A stretch of 64,000 bases of DNA from Microbispora rosea subsp. aerata (GCF_014647835.1 NZ_BMPY01000030.1:28390-92389), one strand, 5' to 3'; counted from the first letter of the stretch, positions 7,404 through 16,538 are shown. Made by a program: numbers and translations. The notes: generated by a model from the letters alone, not told the origin.

Positions 7404-9656
7404 ATGAGCGGGCTTCTGGGACGGCTCGGCGGATGGTGTGCACGCCGCGGCTGGGTCGTACTGACACTGTGGGTGCTGGCGGCCGGCCTGCTGACCGCGG
7501 CCACGCTGGTGTGGGGCCGACCGGTGAACAACGACGTGTCGATTCCCGGCACCGACGCGCAGCGGGCGCACGAGCTCATGCGCGAAGGCTTCGGCCCGGG
7601 GTTCGATCCCGGCGGCACGGTGCAGCTCGTGCTCTACACCGCGAACGGCACGCTGATCGACGAGTCACGCAAACAGGCCGTCGAGCAGACCATGGAGGCC
7701 CTGCGGCGCACGCCGCACGTGGTCGAGGTGGAGACGCCGTACCGGATCGGCGGCATGTCGTCCAGCCTCCGGATCGGCATGATCACCGTGAAGCTGAAGG
7801 GGCAGGACGCCACCAAGATCGTCCAGACTTCGGAGCGGCTCGTCGCCGCCGCGGCGCCGGCGGTGCGGGCGGGCATCGAGGTCGTCGCGTCCGACAACTC
7901 CACGCCCGCCGACAAGCAGATCAAAACCGGCGCGAGCGAGGTCGCCGGCGTCGTCGTCGCGCTGCTCGTGCTGCTGTTCGCGTTCGGGACGCTGGTCGCC
8001 GCGCTCGTGCCGATCTTCACCGCGCTGATCAGCATCGGCGTGGGGCTCGGTCTCATCGGGCTGCTCGGGCACGTCCTGGACGTCCCCTCGACCGCGTCGA
8101 TCCTGGCCACGATGATCGGCCTCGGCGTCGGCATCGACTACGCGCTGTTCCTGCTGTCGCGGCACCGCACGCTGCTGGCCGAGGGCGTGCCGGTGCAAGA
8201 GGCGGTCCGGCGTACGGCGGCGTCCTCGGGCGGGGCCGTGCTGTTCGCCGGCGGCACGGTCGTGATCGCGCTGAGCGCGCTGATGTTCGCCGGCTTCCCC
8301 TTGATGAGCATGCTGGGGTGGATCACCGGGGTCTCCGTCGTGTGCGCGGTGCTGACCTCGATCACGCTGGTCCCGGCGCTGCTCGGCATCCTCGGGCACC
8401 GGATCAACGCGCTGCGCGTGCCGTTCTTCGGGCGCATCGCCCGGCGTGACGGCCCGGCCACCGGCTGGGCCAGGCTCGGCAACTGGGTGGCCGGCCGTCC
8501 CTGGCGGGTGCTGGCCGTCACCGTGGTCGTGCTCGCGGCGCTCGCCGCCCCGGCCGTCACGATCAAGCTGGGCCCGCTCGACAACGGGTACGGCGACAAG
8601 GGCACGTCGCAGCGCCGGGCGTACGAGCTGATCGAGGCGGGCTTCGGCCCGGGGGCCAACGGCGCGCTCATCGTCGTGGCCGAACTGGACGACAAGATCG
8701 AAGACTCGACCCCGCCCGACCCCGTCGTGCAGGTGCTGCGGCAGCGGGTGGAGCACACCGACGGCGTCGCCTTCGTCGCCCCGGCGAAGGTCAACGAGGA
8801 CGGCCGCTCGGTGCTCATCCAGGCCATCCCCGACTACGCGCCGAGCGACCCGCGGACCCTCGACGTGGTGAAGCGGGTCCGCGCCATCGAGGTGGACGGG
8901 GCCCACGTCCACGTCGGCGGCCAGGTGGCCGGGCTGGCGGACGCGGGCGACCGCATCATGGGCAGGACGCCGCTGGTCGTCGGCGTCGTCGTGCTGCTCA
9001 GCGCCCTGCTCCTGCTGCTGGCCTTCCGCGCGCCGCTGGTGGCGATCAAGGCGGCGGTGATGAACCTCGTCTCGCTCGGCACCGCCTTCGGCGCCCTCGC
9101 CGTGGTGTTCTCCCAGGGCCTGGGCAGCCGCCTGGTCGGCATGGATCCCCCGCCCTCGGCCGAGGGGTCCTACCTCGCTCCGCTGTTCTTCTCCGTGCCC
9201 ATCGACACGTACGTGCCGCTCATGCTGTTCGCCGTGCTGTTCGGCCTGTCGATGGACTACGAGGTCTTCCTGCTGACCTCCGTACGGCAGGCCTACGCCC
9301 GCAGCGGCGACAACCGGAGCGCGGTGGCCGAAGGGCTCGGCTCGACCGGCCGTGTCATCACCTCGGCGGCCTTGATCATGGTGGCGGTGTTCACCGCGTT
9401 CATCGCCTACCCCGACCCCCTGGTCAAGGTGTTCGGGGTCGGGCTGGCGGTCGCCATCGCGGTCGACGCGACCCTGATCCGGGGCTTCCTCGTGCCCGCC
9501 ACGATGGTGCTGCTCGACCGGCTCAACTGGTGGATCCCGCGCTGGCTCGACCGGATCCTGCCGAACCTGTCGATCGAGGGCCACGAGGAGGACGACGCGC
9601 CGGCCGGCCGGGCGGAGCCGGAGCTCGTCGGCACCGGCCGGCACGCCCGTCCCTGA
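7404..9656 (+). CDS. MMPL/RND family membrane transporter
   Basis: 750-residue integral membrane protein of the MMPL family. The layout is classic: one N-terminal membrane helix (WVVLTLWVLAAGLLTAATLV), an extracytoplasmic loop, five helices, then a repeat of the same unit. Conserved GIDYALFLLSRHR and MDYEVFLLTSVR segments mark the two halves and carry the Asp-Tyr pairs linked to proton transfer in this family. The likely role is proton-driven export of lipids or hydrophobic compounds. ATG at 7404 is preceded by the TetR operator region. Probably induced by the ligand of the divergent TetR protein. Confidence 0.9.
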   Translation: MSGLLGRLGGWCARRGWVVLTLWVLAAGLLTAATLVWGRPVNNDVSIPGTDAQRAHELMREGFGPGFDPGGTVQLVLYTANGTLIDESRKQAVEQTMEALRRTPHVVEVETPYRIGGMSSSLRIGMITVKLKGQDATKIVQTSERLVAAAAPAVRAGIEVVASDNSTPADKQIKTGASEVAGVVVALLVLLFAFGTLVAALVPIFTALISIGVGLGLIGLLGHVLDVPSTASILATMIGLGVGIDYALFLLSRHRTLLAEGVPVQEAVRRTAASSGGAVLFAGGTVVIALSALMFAGFPLMSMLGWITGVSVVCAVLTSITLVPALLGILGHRINALRVPFFGRIARRDGPATGWARLGNWVAGRPWRVLAVTVVVLAALAAPAVTIKLGPLDNGYGDKGTSQRRAYELIEAGFGPGANGALIVVAELDDKIEDSTPPDPVVQVLRQRVEHTDGVAFVAPAKVNEDGRSVLIQAIPDYAPSDPRTLDVVKRVRAIEVDGAHVHVGGQVAGLADAGDRIMGRTPLVVGVVVLLSALLLLLAFRAPLVAIKAAVMNLVSLGTAFGALAVVFSQGLGSRLVGMDPPPSAEGSYLAPLFFSVPIDTYVPLMLFAVLFGLSMDYEVFLLTSVRQAYARSGDNRSAVAEGLGSTGRVITSAALIMVAVFTAFIAYPDPLVKVFGVGLAVAIAVDATLIRGFLVPATMVLLDRLNWWIPRWLDRILPNLSIEGHEEDDAPAGRAEPELVGTGRHARP

Positions 9657-9679
9657 TCGGGGGAAACCGGGTCACCTGA

Positions 9680-11959
9680 TCACCGGGGCGGCGGGCTGTC
9701 CTGCGGCTCGGGACTCCGCTGTCCCGGGCTCCGCGGCTGCGGGCTGCTCGCCGTCGAATCCCGAGGCCCGGGGCCGGAGGACTCGGGCGGCTCGGGGCTC
9801 CGGCGCCCCTGCTCGGGAGACCGCGCCGGGCCGGGGTCCTTCTCGGGGCTCGGGCTCTCCTCCGCGGGCTCCCGGGGGGACTCCCGCGGCTTCGAGGGAG
9901 ACTCCTGCGGCTTCGGGCAGCGGGGACCGGCGACGAGGATCTCGGCCTCGCGCGGCCCGCCGGGAGCGGCCGGCTCGGTCGTGACCCGCACTCCGAACAC
10001 GGCCCGCTTCCCGCATTCCACGACCCCGAGACCGGTGGCGGGCACCGTGAACGAGTAGGACGTGCGGCCCGAGAGCGTGCGGGTGTCGGCCCCCGCCTCG
10101 TGGCCGTCTCGCGTGAAGACGCTGGAGACCTCGACAGGTCCCCTGCCCGAGGTCCGCACCGACACGGCCGCCGTCCTGCCGTCCCAGCCGTCGACGGCCA
10201 CGCTCTCGACCACGGGGACCGGGCAGGGCGGTCCGGTGACCTTCACCGTGCGCGTACGGGCGCCTCCCCGCGCGGCGGGGATCGTGGACACCCGGACCCG
10301 CCGATAGACGGTGGTCCCGCAGTCCGGGGAGGAGAAGGGCTGCCGCAGGCCGATGCGGTAGGACGTCGCGCCCCGCAACGCCACCGTCTGCGCGGGCCGC
10401 GCGGCGAGGTCGCCGGGCGACCGCCCGGAGGCGAACCACGCGGTGAGCAGGACCCGGGCCGCCGTGCTCGTCCGCACGCCGACCGTGACCGCCTGGCCGT
10501 CGAACGCCGCGATGCGCAGGCTCGTCACCCGAGTCGGCGCAGGCGACGAGGTCGCGCTCATGTGTGAGGGGGTGGCGGGGTGTGAGGGGGTGGCGCTCGG
10601 CCCAGAAGACCCCGGCGACGACCCCGGTGTTCCGGACGGGCCCGGCGATCCCGAGGACCCCGGAGACCCGGAAGACTCCGGCGTTTCCGATGAACCGGGT
10701 GTTTCCGAAGACCCAGGCGTTCCCGAGGACTCCGGCGGCACGGCCGGCTCGGTGTCCCCGTCCGCCCCCGGATCGGGTCGCGGAACGTCGCCCGGCACCG
10801 TCCCGTTGGACGCCGTCTCGGTCGGCATGGGGTCGTCCTCGGGGGCGGGCGTCGGGGCCGTGTCCGGGGAACCCACGGCCGGGGGAAGCGAGGCCGGAGC
10901 GCTGTACGGAGGCGGGGCGAGCGTCGTGTCCCGCGCCACGGGGGTCTGCCGGTTGGCCGCGACCACCGCCGCGATCACGACGGCCGACAGCACGGCCGCG
11001 CCGATGGCGAACCGGGGCGCGAAACGCGCGAGCCGCTCGGACAGCACGGTCTGGGCGAGGGACGTGGACGCCTCGACCGGCTCGGCCGGAGCGGCCAGGG
11101 GAAACGTCAGCGCCAGCAGGGTCGCCAGCTCGGCCAGGTGACGGCGGCCCCGCTGCTCCCAGCCGGGCCCGTACGCCGCGGTCGCCGCGGCCTCCAGATC
11201 GGCGATGAACGCCCGCGCCGTCGGCGGCCGGTCCGCCGGGTTCTTGGCCATGCCGCGCGTGATCAGGCCCCGCACCGAGCTCGGCACGTCCGCCGCCGGG
11301 ATGGGAGCGCCGCGGTGCAGCATGCGCAGCGTCGTCAGGTCTTCCGCCCGGTACGGCCGGCGCCCGGTGAGGCACTCGTAGAACACGCAGGTGGCCGCGT
11401 AGACGTCGGCGGCCGGGCCGGCGAGACCGCCGTACCACTGCTCGGGCGCCATGTAGGGCGGCGTGCCGGCGGGCACCTCCGGGGAGCCGCTCGGCGTGGC
11501 GATGCCGAAGTCCGACAGCTTGCTGGTCCCGTCGGCCTGGACGAGCACGTTCTCCGGTTTGTAGTCCCGATGGACGATGCCCGCGGCGTGCGCGGCCGAC
11601 AGGCCCGACAGCGAGCCCTTCAGCACGACCAGCGCCGCCTCCGGGCTGGTGGAGCCGTGCTCGGCGAGGATCCTGCGCAGCGAGACCCCGTCGACCAGCT
11701 CCATGACGATCGCCGCGCCGTCGCGCGCTTCGACGTACTCGTACAGGCGCACGATGTTGGGATCGTTCAGCTCGACCATGATCCGGGCCTCGTTGCGGAA
11801 CCCGGCGAGGAAGCGCTGATCCCGGCGCAGTTCCTCGCGCAGGTATTTGATCGCCACATAGGCGCCGGTGGTCACGTAGGTCGCCAGCACGACCCGCCCG
11901 GCGCCGCCCGCGCCGAGTTCGCGCACCTCGCGATAGCCCGGTACCGACCAGGCGTTCAT
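9680..11959 (-). CDS. Membrane-anchored serine/threonine protein kinase (PknB-like)
   Basis: 759 residues. The cytoplasmic kinase domain (about 8-265) shows the glycine loop ELGAGGAGRV, VAIKYL (K38), catalytic HRDYKPEN (D132), DFG (D150) and the APEQW segment. One membrane helix follows (about 318-335), then a long extracytoplasmic part: a Ser/Pro/Gly linker with repeated PGSSGTP-like units (about 395-460), two Ig-like beta-rich repeats, each closing with a cysteine-containing strand, and a Pro/Ser/Glu-rich tail. It would sense external conditions and phosphorylate cytoplasmic targets. Convergent with the MMPL gene; no phosphatase or FHA gene adjoins it. Confidence 0.9.
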   Translation of the reverse strand: MNAWSVPGYREVRELGAGGAGRVVLATYVTTGAYVAIKYLREELRRDQRFLAGFRNEARIMVELNDPNIVRLYEYVEARDGAAIVMELVDGVSLRRILAEHGSTSPEAALVVLKGSLSGLSAAHAAGIVHRDYKPENVLVQADGTSKLSDFGIATPSGSPEVPAGTPPYMAPEQWYGGLAGPAADVYAATCVFYECLTGRRPYRAEDLTTLRMLHRGAPIPAADVPSSVRGLITRGMAKNPADRPPTARAFIADLEAAATAAYGPGWEQRGRRHLAELATLLALTFPLAAPAEPVEASTSLAQTVLSERLARFAPRFAIGAAVLSAVVIAAVVAANRQTPVARDTTLAPPPYSAPASLPPAVGSPDTAPTPAPEDDPMPTETASNGTVPGDVPRPDPGADGDTEPAVPPESSGTPGSSETPGSSETPESSGSPGSSGSPGPSGTPGSSPGSSGPSATPSHPATPSHMSATSSPAPTRVTSLRIAAFDGQAVTVGVRTSTAARVLLTAWFASGRSPGDLAARPAQTVALRGATSYRIGLRQPFSSPDCGTTVYRRVRVSTIPAARGGARTRTVKVTGPPCPVPVVESVAVDGWDGRTAAVSVRTSGRGPVEVSSVFTRDGHEAGADTRTLSGRTSYSFTVPATGLGVVECGKRAVFGVRVTTEPAAPGGPREAEILVAGPRCPKPQESPSKPRESPREPAEESPSPEKDPGPARSPEQGRRSPEPPESSGPGPRDSTASSPQPRSPGQRSPEPQDSPPPR

Positions 11960-12031
11960 GACGCCGCCCCCTCGGATAGCCCCTGACTCAAGGTCTCACC
12001 CGAAAGGACGGTTGTCACCGGAGCAAAAACG

Positions 12032-12373
12032 TCACCTCGCGGATGTAGTCCCGGCCCGCGCGGTCACGCGGCGAGCCGCGCGTACGGCGAGGTCACGGGC
12101 GAGCGCCCAATCGGCCCGGGCCGCCTCCACCGAGCCGTAGACCGGGCCCCAGGCGGCCAGGGCGGGGGTGACCAGGTCGTCGTCGGACGGCAGGAGCGCC
12201 GAGCGGACCCGCCGCACCTCGTCCTCGGCGCGGCCGGCGTCGCCCGTTCCCCGATGGGCGTACCCGAAGACCGCCCGTACGCCGGACTCACGCAGGGCCT
12301 CCACGTTCGACGTGCTCGCCGCCCTCCGCAGGGCCGGCCGTACCGGCTCAAGCCGAGCAGGCTCGCCTCCCAC
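12032..12373 (-). pseudogene. Relic of an amidohydrolase (cytosine deaminase-like)
   Basis: The frame reads NVEALRESGVRAVFGYAHRG, then a segment with RSALLPSDDDLVTPALAAWG and SVEAARADWALARDL. This matches the interior of actinobacterial ATZ/TRZ-type metal-dependent amidohydrolases, but only about 90 residues of a roughly 450-residue enzyme remain. Both the metal-binding HxH N-terminus and the C-terminal half are missing. It is a decayed fragment; family assignment rests on motif memory. Confidence 0.55.
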
Positions 12374-12384
12374 CAGATGCTCAC

Positions 12385-12634
12385 GACCGGGGGACGAGCA
12401 ACATCCTGCAACGGCTGGTCGCCGCGGGGCCGGTGGAGCGGGAGCCCGATCCGGCGGACGGGCGCAGCTCCTGGGTCCGGCTCACGCCGCTCGGCGTCGA
12501 GAAGGCCGAGGAGCTGTCGCCGACCACGACCGAGGCGCACCGGGAACTGCTGGCCGGCGTGCCCGAACCGGCCATGCGCTGCCGACCGGCTCAGGGACGT
12601 CCTGGTCGCGCTGGGCGACCGGGCCCGGCCCTGA
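12385..12634 (+). pseudogene. Relic of a MarR-family regulator with frameshift
   Basis: The + strand reads SNILQRLVAAG, then VEREPDPADGRSSWVRLTPL and GVEKAEEL, which is the recognition helix, wing and following helix of a MarR protein. Near 12573 the frame breaks, and the next frame continues ADRLRDVLVALGDRARP to a stop, as the C-terminal helix would. The N-terminal half is missing. This is a truncated, frameshifted regulator gene beside the amidohydrolase relic. Confidence 0.6.
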
Positions 12635-12725
12635 CCGCCCGCCGACGGCAGTTCCGGGAGACGCGGTCCCGGGAGACGGGGTCCCGCGCGGCGGCGTCGT
12701 ACCGGTCGGGGTTCGAGGCGCCGAG

Positions 12726-12751
12726 GACACGACCTTAATTAAGGTGCTGTC
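12726..12751. promoter_or_regulatory. 26-bp dyad with ACCTTAATTAAGGT core over the thuA-like start
   Basis: The inner 14 bp (12732-12745) are a perfect AT-rich palindrome. Outer GACA/TGTC arms extend it to 26 bp with only the 2-bp steps between mismatched. The right half contains the AAGGTG ribosome binding site of the gene starting at 12752, so a bound protein would block translation initiation sequences as well as transcription. Confidence 0.55.
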
Positions 12752-13408
12752 ATGCCGCGCAACCTCATCCTGAGCGGGGGAGTGGCCCACGACTTCCCCG
12801 CCACCTCCGCCGCCCTCGCGGGCGTGCTCGCCGAGATCGGCATCGAATCGGAGATCACCGAGGACGTCGCCGGAGCCCTGGCCGCGCCCCCGCCGGTCGA
12901 TCTGATCACCGTCAACGCGTTCCGCTGGAGGATGGACGGAGACGACTTCGCGCAGGAGCGGGACCGCTGGCGGTTCGAGACGCCCGGCTCGACGCGGGAG
13001 ACGCTGACCGCTCACCTCGCGCGGGGCGGCGGGCTGCTCGCCGTGCACACCGCCTCGATCTGCTTCGACGACTGGCCGGAGTGGGCCGAGATCCTCGGCT
13101 GCGCCTGGAGGTGGGGCAAGTCGTATCACCCGCCGATCGGCCCGGCGCGGGTCCGGCTCGGCGGCGGGCACCCGATCGTCGACGGCCTGTCCGGCTTCGC
13201 GGTGATCGACGAGGTCTACACCGACCTCGACGTCCTCCCCGACGTGGAGCCGCTCGCGTACTGCGACGACCAGCCCCTGCTGTGGGCGAGGTCCGTCGCG
13301 GGCGGCAGGGTCGTGTACGACGCCCTCGGCCACGACACGCGGTCGTACGAGAACCCGGTGCGCCGGGCCCTGCTCCAGCGGGCGGCGCGCTGGCTCCTCG
13401 AACGCTGA
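12752..13408 (+). CDS. ThuA-like domain protein
   Basis: 218-residue protein with the class I glutamine-amidotransferase-like fold of the ThuA family (trehalose utilisation). It shows LILSGGVAHDFPATS at the N-terminus, a GGGLLAVHTAS nucleophile-elbow-like turn without a cysteine, HPIVDG, and the C-terminal AGGRVVYDALGHD typical of ThuA proteins. Probably cytoplasmic; the reaction is unknown, with links to sugar metabolism in other bacteria. It starts 6 bases after an AAGGTG embedded in a large dyad. Confidence 0.8.
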   Translation: MPRNLILSGGVAHDFPATSAALAGVLAEIGIESEITEDVAGALAAPPPVDLITVNAFRWRMDGDDFAQERDRWRFETPGSTRETLTAHLARGGGLLAVHTASICFDDWPEWAEILGCAWRWGKSYHPPIGPARVRLGGGHPIVDGLSGFAVIDEVYTDLDVLPDVEPLAYCDDQPLLWARSVAGGRVVYDALGHDTRSYENPVRRALLQRAARWLLER

Positions 13409-13440
13409 CGGCCCGGGGAACGTCCGGCGACCGCCGCCCG

Positions 13441-13568
13441 TCGCGAGCGTGAACCCAGGCGGATGCGTCGCACGTCGAATCCGGGCCCCATGGAGTCGCG
13501 AGACACCGCTCGCCGTGAGCGTGGATCCAGGCGGGCGCGTCGCAGGCGACCCCAGGCCCGGTGCAGAT
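13441..13568. repeat. Two tandem imperfect copies with 72-bp period
   Basis: A segment beginning GAGCGTGAACCCAGGCGG (13445) recurs as GAGCGTGGATCCAGGCGG (13517), followed in both copies by a similar GCGTCGCA and GGCCC stretch. It fills part of the 254-bp gap between the convergent ThuA and AlkD-like genes. No coding potential is seen. Confidence 0.55.
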
Positions 13569-13662
13569 CAAAAGACCGCGAGCAATCGTGGCGGGCAGGG
13601 CGATAACGCGGCGAGCCGCCGCCCGGGCCGCGCGCGGCAGGGCGTGTCGCGTCGGACGCGAC

Positions 13663-14343
13663 CTACGCGTCGGAGATGTTCCGCAGCGCCTCGCGGCGGC
13701 TCAGGCCGCTGATGCCCTGGTGCTTCACGTAGCGGAGCACCTCCTGGGGGTTGGTCTTGGCGTACTCCCGCAGCGCCCAGCCGATCGCCTTGCGGGCGAA
13801 GAAATCGGTGTCGGACAGGCTCGGCTCGATGCAGGCGTAGAGCAGGTGGGGGTCGGTCCGCTCCTTGAAGGAGTTCTGGCACAGGATGGCGGTGCGCCGC
13901 TTCCACAGGTTGGGGTCGTGCGCCCACTCCAGCACCTGGCGGCGCATGCTCTCGGGATACAGCCGCAGCAGCGTGCCGATCCGGTGCACGGCGATGTCGT
14001 CGACCAGGTCCCACCACGCCCCGGTGACGATCATCTCCTCGTACATCGGGACGGTGTAGAGCGTCTGCCAGGACCGGTAGAAGCGGTGCGCGGACAGCTC
14101 GATGGCGGCGTAGCGCTCCTCGCGATACTCCGCCTCGCGCCACAGCGCCAGCACGGCCCTGCGCCACTCGGGGGCGCTCTCCAGCCGGTGCTCGGCGAAG
14201 ACCTTGCGCAGCGCGGCCCGCCGGCGCACGGCCGTCACCCCGAGGAACGGCATCTCCGACTTCATGTAGGACCGCATGGAGGCGGCCCGCGCCGGGTCGG
14301 CGAGCTCGGTCAACGCGAGTCGTACGGCCTTGATGAGTGTCAT
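13663..14343 (-). CDS. DNA alkylation repair protein (AlkD-like HEAT repeat glycosylase)
   Basis: 226-residue all-helical protein of the AlkC/AlkD superfamily. The N-terminus (MRSYMKSEMPFLGV), the central TGAWWDLVDDIAVHRIG and the DTDFFARKAIGWALREYAK segment are typical of AlkD-like proteins, which remove positively charged 3-methyl- and 7-methylpurines. The ATG at 14343 overlaps the stop of the upstream TetR gene (ATGA), so the two are translationally coupled. Confidence 0.88.
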   Translation of the reverse strand: MTLIKAVRLALTELADPARAASMRSYMKSEMPFLGVTAVRRRAALRKVFAEHRLESAPEWRRAVLALWREAEYREERYAAIELSAHRFYRSWQTLYTVPMYEEMIVTGAWWDLVDDIAVHRIGTLLRLYPESMRRQVLEWAHDPNLWKRRTAILCQNSFKERTDPHLLYACIEPSLSDTDFFARKAIGWALREYAKTNPQEVLRYVKHQGISGLSRREALRNISDA

Positions 14344-15020
14344 GACGGCTGGCTCGTCCGTCCGCCGGTCGCCAAGCCGTCGAACAGCAGCTTGACGAAG
14401 TGGTCGGCCAGGGCGTCCGTGTCGAGCCTGCCGCCGGGGCGGAACCAGCGCACGGTCACCCAGATCGTGTCGCGGATCATGCGGTACGTCAGCTTGGGGT
14501 CGACGTCGGGGCGGAACTGCCCGGCGGCCTGGCCCCTCTTGATCTGCTCCACCCACATGCGCTCGACCTGGTCCTCGGCCCGCACGAGGTAGTCGAAGCG
14601 GTCGCCGGGCAGCGAGCGCAGGTAGTTCCAGTCGTTCTGCATGACCGTGATGGCCGCCCGGTGGTCCTCGAGCGTGCCGAAGCCGATGCGGACCATCGCC
14701 GTCAGCACCGTGCGCGGGTCGGTGTGCGTGCTCAAAGCCGCGCGGTAGCGGGTGATCAGATCCTCGAGGAAGGTGCGGAGCACCTCGTCGACGATCGTCT
14801 CCTTGGAGTCGAAGTGGTGATAGAGGCTCCCGGAGAGGATGCCGGCCTCCAGCGCGATCTCCCGCACCGTGGTGGCCTGGAAGCCCTTGCGTGCGAACAA
14901 CTCGGCGGCGAGCTTGACGAGGTGGTCGCGTCGTTCGGACGCCGGACCGGCCGCCCCCCGCTTCGCTCTTACCGGCGCGGCCGTGCCGCCGGAGTCCTTA
15001 CGCTGGTTCACGGCTCCCAT
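14340..15020 (-). CDS. TetR family regulator (KstR2-like)
   Basis: 226-residue TetR protein with an HTH at about residues 30-76 (LAAELFARKGFQATTVREIA, then GILSGSLYHHFDSKE). The HTH wording and C-terminal part resemble KstR2-type regulators of acyl-CoA and steroid catabolism, but no such genes are near. It is first in a two-gene operon with the alkylation repair gene and divergent to the PhoD-like gene. Confidence 0.85.
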   Translation of the reverse strand: MGAVNQRKDSGGTAAPVRAKRGAAGPASERRDHLVKLAAELFARKGFQATTVREIALEAGILSGSLYHHFDSKETIVDEVLRTFLEDLITRYRAALSTHTDPRTVLTAMVRIGFGTLEDHRAAITVMQNDWNYLRSLPGDRFDYLVRAEDQVERMWVEQIKRGQAAGQFRPDVDPKLTYRMIRDTIWVTVRWFRPGGRLDTDALADHFVKLLFDGLATGGRTSQPS

Positions 15021-15106
15021 TATGGCCGTCGAGCAAGAGCTTGTTCACATTCTTGCCTCGCTCGACCTCCCCGCACGGCTGGGCCTGGTGGGGCAGGATC
15101 GAAGCC

Positions 15107-16483
15107 ATGGCGAAAATGGGCTATCCGTTCACCTTGGGGGTGGCGTCGGGCGAGCCGTTACCCGACGGCGTGATCCTGTGGACCCGCCTGGCCCCCGAGC
15201 CGCTGCATCCGACCCAACCCGGCGGCATGCCCAACCGGGTGATGACCGTACGGTGGGAGCTCGCCGAGGACGAGAAGTTCAAGAACATCGTCCAGTCGGG
15301 CGCCGCGCCCGCGCAGCCGGACTGGGCGCACAGCGTGCACGTACGGGTGTCCGGGCTGCGGCCCGCGGCCGACTACTTCTACCGGTTCTCGATCGAGGGC
15401 CACCTCAGCCCGGTGGGCCGCACCAGGACCGCGCCCGCCCCGGATTCCACCGCCCCCGTCCGCTTCTGCTTCGTCTCCTGCCAGCGCTACGAGCACGGCT
15501 ACTTCACCGCGCTGCGCCACCTCGCCGCCGAACGGCCCGACCTGGTGCTCCACCTCGGCGACTACATCTACGAGTACGGCAAGCCGAAGAACCCCAAGCC
15601 GGGCCGTTGGGTGCGCCCGCTCGAGTCGACGGCCGAGTGCACGACGCTCGGCGCCTACCGCGACCGCTACGCCCGCTACAAACTGGACCCGGACCTGCAG
15701 GCCGCCCACGCCGCGGCGCCGTGGGTCGTCATCCCCGACGACCACGAGGTCCGCGACAACTGGGCGGGCGCGCTGCCCGGCGACGGCGGCAGCCCCGCCG
15801 CCTTCCTCAAGCGCAGGGCCGCCGCGTTCAAGGCCTACTACGAGCACCAGCCGCTGCGCGTGCGCCCGTCGGGGGCGAGCCTGCAGAACTACCGCTGGCG
15901 GCCGTACGGCCGGGTGGCCGACTTCCTGCTCGCCGACACGCGGCAGTATCGCGAGGGGCGCGACATGCTCGGCGCCGAGCAGGAGAAGTGGCTCACCGAC
16001 CGGCTGCGCAAGTCGACGGCGAGGTGGAAGGTGCTCGCGCAGGCGGTGTTCTTCTCGCGGCGGATGTTCTCGCTCGAATCCGGCAGCGCCGACGCCTGGG
16101 ACGGCTACCCCGACTCGCGCGACCGCGTGCTCGCCGCCGCCCCGGACGGGCTGGTCGTCCTGAGCGGCGACGTGCACAGCGCGTACGCCTGCGAGGTGCG
16201 CGCCGACTGGGCGGACCCGTCCTCCCGCGCCCTCGGGGTGGAGTTCGTCGGGCCGTCGGTGACGAGCATGCCGAGCATCACCGACGCGAGCGAGATCTTG
16301 AAGCTCAACCAGCACATCGCGTTCTTCGACAGCCGCCACGGCTACGTGTCCTGTGTGGCGGACATGGAGAACTTCCGCGCGGACTACCGGGCCGTGGCCT
16401 TCGTGGACCGTCCCGGCGCGCCGCCGCAGACGATCGCCGGCTTCGAGGTGAAGGAGAACAGGCTCCACCGCACCGACGTGTGA
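15107..16483 (+). CDS. PhoD-like alkaline phosphatase without signal peptide
   Basis: 458-residue member of the PhoD family (phosphodiesterase/alkaline phosphatase D). It starts almost directly at the PhoD N-domain (FTLGVASGEPLPDGVILWTR), followed by the metallophosphatase core with CFVSCQRYEHG, LHLGDYIYEYG, IPDDHEVRDNW and the late LSGDVHSAYA. Most PhoD enzymes are exported by Tat; here no twin-arginine leader is found in frame upstream, so a cytoplasmic location or a lost leader is implied. Start ATG at 15107. Divergent from the TetR gene. Confidence 0.85.
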   Translation: MAKMGYPFTLGVASGEPLPDGVILWTRLAPEPLHPTQPGGMPNRVMTVRWELAEDEKFKNIVQSGAAPAQPDWAHSVHVRVSGLRPAADYFYRFSIEGHLSPVGRTRTAPAPDSTAPVRFCFVSCQRYEHGYFTALRHLAAERPDLVLHLGDYIYEYGKPKNPKPGRWVRPLESTAECTTLGAYRDRYARYKLDPDLQAAHAAAPWVVIPDDHEVRDNWAGALPGDGGSPAAFLKRRAAAFKAYYEHQPLRVRPSGASLQNYRWRPYGRVADFLLADTRQYREGRDMLGAEQEKWLTDRLRKSTARWKVLAQAVFFSRRMFSLESGSADAWDGYPDSRDRVLAAAPDGLVVLSGDVHSAYACEVRADWADPSSRALGVEFVGPSVTSMPSITDASEILKLNQHIAFFDSRHGYVSCVADMENFRADYRAVAFVDRPGAPPQTIAGFEVKENRLHRTDV

Positions 16484-16521
16484 TCGGGAAAGGGCGACTA
16501 CCCCGGCCCGCCCCCTAGCAG

Positions 16522-16538
16522 ATAGGAAACTTTCCTAT
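16522..16538. promoter_or_regulatory. 17-bp palindrome ATAGGAAAC-TTTCCTAT, putative sugar-regulator operator
   Basis: A perfect 8-1-8 palindrome in an AT-rich island 43 bp before the hexosaminidase start. It resembles sites I associate with ROK-family sugar regulators in actinobacteria. No regulator gene adjoins it, so it would be a target in a wider amino-sugar regulon (inference). Confidence 0.6.

Noticed and set aside
7465-9644. Long minus-strand frame across the MMPL gene (659 codons)
   Set aside because: Shadow of GC-rich codons; the plus strand has a full MMPL protein with conserved motifs.
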